Source: Delphinus delphis (lineage: Eukaryota > Chordata > Mammalia > Artiodactyla > Delphinidae). Taken from it: a stretch of 64,000 nt of DNA. Shown here in pieces: positions 62,455 through 64,000 of this stretch (position 1 is its first letter; each line of letters starts with the position of its first letter). The stretch covers positions 88,545,488-88,609,487 of the forward strand of contig NC_082692.2 of NCBI RefSeq assembly GCF_949987515.2, written 5' to 3'. The notes below the pieces were generated by a model. The model did no database searches and was not told the DNA's origin. It saw only the letters and a list, made by a program, of their open reading frames with translations. The position numbers and the translations under genes are program-made.

Positions 62455-62885
62455 GGTTAGGGCAGGAACCTCATCTGTCTTTTTTTTATATATATAAATT
62501 TATTTATTTTATTTTTGGCTGTGTTGGGTCTTTGTTGCTGCGCGCTGGGCTTTCTCTAGTTGCAGCGAGCAGGGGCTACTCTTCATCGCGGTGCGCGGGC
62601 TTCTCATTGCAGTGGCTTCTCTTGTTGCCGAGCACGGGCTCTAGAGCACAGGCTCAGTAGTTCTGGCACAGGGGCTTCGTTGCTCCGTGGCATGTGGGAT
62701 CTTCCCAGACCAGGGATTGAACCCATGTCCCCTGCAATGGCGGGCGGATTCTTAACCACTGCGCCACCAGGGTAGCCCCTCATCTGTCTTTTAAGTGCTG
62801 TATTCCCAGTGCCTAGAAGAACAGCTGGCATATGGTGGTTGCCCAATATATTTTGGGGATGATTGAATGAGTGAACGACTTGGAC
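62455..62885 (+). mobile_element. L2 LINE 3' end, split by a SINE
   Basis: The left part ('gggcaggaacctcatctgtc') and the right part ('gtattcccagtgcctagaag', 'gattgaatgagtgaacga') join into the usual plus-strand L2 3' end when the SINE at 62484-62777 and one TSD copy are removed. Confidence 0.6.
62484..62777 (-). mobile_element. Long CHR-type SINE
   Basis: Minus-strand CHR SINE with T/TA-rich tail at the left and head complement 'ccaccagggtagccc' at the right. Exact 15-bp TSD cctcatctgtctttt at 62469-62483 and 62778-62792. It has one copy of the internal 22-bp unit. The frames at 62427-62846 are by-products. Confidence 0.95.
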
Positions 62886-63488
62886 TGGACAACCTTATAT
62901 TGTTGGCCCTGGTATCTAGGCAAAAGGGAACTACAGTAGAAACAAGAACTGAGTCCTGCCTGTGTCTGTGTTTGTCCTTACATGGAAATTCCAGTTCAAG
63001 GGGGGACTTAATATGTAGGTGATTAAAGATCTCTCCATGGATTTTCCATGGTGCCTGGCATTCTCACCTTAAAGTTCTGTCCACCTGGGTAATTTTAGGG
63101 GTTAAGGCTTCATGTCTCCTCTAACATGGGGTTATTAGCTTTGATTAGTTATGGGATGAGTACCACTGATGGAGTAAAAAATAATCATAGATAATCTAAG
63201 ATTAAGTATAAGTAAATAGCAGACATATAAATCAAATATTTTTCCTTTTTCATTCTCTTTTGGTGCTTCGGATTAAGTCAAAAACTAGTTTTGTGCGTGC
63301 ATGATTTTATACATTTTTAACACGTTCTACCATCTCTTTCTCATAAAAAGAGACCAGACTTCAAAATCCAAGATTCAGCTGGTCACAGTGTCTGCTTAGA
63401 ATTTAATTGTTTAGGTTTCAATGTATTTATTTTTATGGGATGTGGTGCTGATTTCCCATTCTGTAGTAGTGAGAGAACATATTACCTT
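62886..63488. other. Unique DNA
   Basis: Nothing supported. Confidence 0.4.
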
Positions 63489-63499
63489 AAGATATTTTA

Positions 63500-63969
63500 G
63501 TGAGGTGGATAGACCTAGAGTCTGTCATACAGAGTGAAGTAAGTCAGAAAGAGAAAAACAAATACCGTATGCTAACACATATATATGGAATCTAAGAAAA
63601 AAACAAAAAAAGGTCATGAAGAACCTAGGGGTAAGATGGGAATAAAGACACAGACCTACTAGAGCATGGACTTGAGGATATGGGGAGGGGGAAGGGTAAG
63701 CTGTGACAAAGTGAGAGAGTGGCGTGGACATATATACACTACCAAACGTAAAGTAGATAGCTAGTGGAAAGTAGCCGCATAACACAGGGAGATCAGCTAG
63801 GTGGTTTGTGACCACCTAGAGGGGTGGGATAGGGAGGGTGGGAAGGAGGGAGACGCAAGAGGGAAGAGATATGGGAACATATGTATATGTATAACTGATT
63901 CACTTTGTTATAAAGCAGAAACTAACATGCCATTGTAAAGCAATTATACTCCAATAAAGATGTTAAAAA
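63500..63969 (+). mobile_element. 5'-truncated LINE-1 3' end
   Basis: Plus-strand young L1: the end of ORF2 plus the 3' UTR, finishing 'ccaataaagatgtt' and a short A-tail. Exact 11-bp TSD aagatatttta at 63489-63499 and 63970-63980. It is the same family as the minus-strand L1 at 51832-53035 and overlaps its last 460 bp or so. The minus-strand frame at 63525-63815 is an antisense by-product. Confidence 0.95.
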
Positions 63970-64000
63970 AAGATATTTTAATCTAAATAGAAAAGTAAGT

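Overview
The window is nuclear DNA from a mammal, most likely a cetacean. The main evidence is a dense set of tRNA-derived CHR-type SINEs with A- and B-box motifs, T-rich or A-rich tails and target-site duplications (TSDs) of 10-15 bp. Both the long CHR form and the short CHRS-like form that is abundant in whales and dolphins are present. Young 3' LINE-1 ends, a 116-bp mariner remnant of the cetartiodactyl type, and old MIR, L2, MaLR, MLT2 and MER5 relics fit the same picture. I recognised no ruminant BovB or ART2 elements. Repeat family names come from my own pattern recognition, not from a database search.

I found no protein-coding gene that I can defend. Almost every long open frame lies inside a SINE, a LINE-1, a CA/TG tract or a stop-poor GC-rich stretch. 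The one strong sign of a host gene is a CpG island at about 8.74-10.48 kb, with GC boxes, an NRF1-type site and a very good plus-strand splice donor after position 9147. It looks like a promoter with a first exon whose partner exons lie outside or are not visible here. A weak second candidate is a last-exon-like open frame at 20832-21021.

Layout: 0-8.7 kb holds old LINE-1 relics, a U6-containing retro-insertion (1310-1789, minus strand) and one long CHR SINE. The CpG island follows at 8.7-10.5 kb. From 10.5 to 26.9 kb the DNA is AT-rich and mostly unique, with scattered MIR, a MER5-like hAT element and LTR relics. From 26.9 to 34.4 kb there are two adjacent SINEs, an L2 split by a LINE-1, an old L1M block and a mariner. 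From 34.4 to 51.8 kb there is more AT-rich intergenic or intronic DNA with SINEs, MIRs and microsatellites. From 51.8 to 64 kb there is a 5'-truncated LINE-1 with an open ORF2 C-terminus, an MLT2 LTR, two nearly identical CHRS SINEs, a GT/AC inverted microsatellite, a SINE inside an L2, and a LINE-1 3' end with an 11-bp TSD.

The most unusual item is the 1.3-1.8 kb insertion. A nearly complete U6 snRNA copy is joined at its terminal T-run to an old-LINE-1-like 3' region, and the two together are bounded by one exact 14-bp duplication. That is the structure expected of a template-switch (U6-L1 type) chimeric retrogene.
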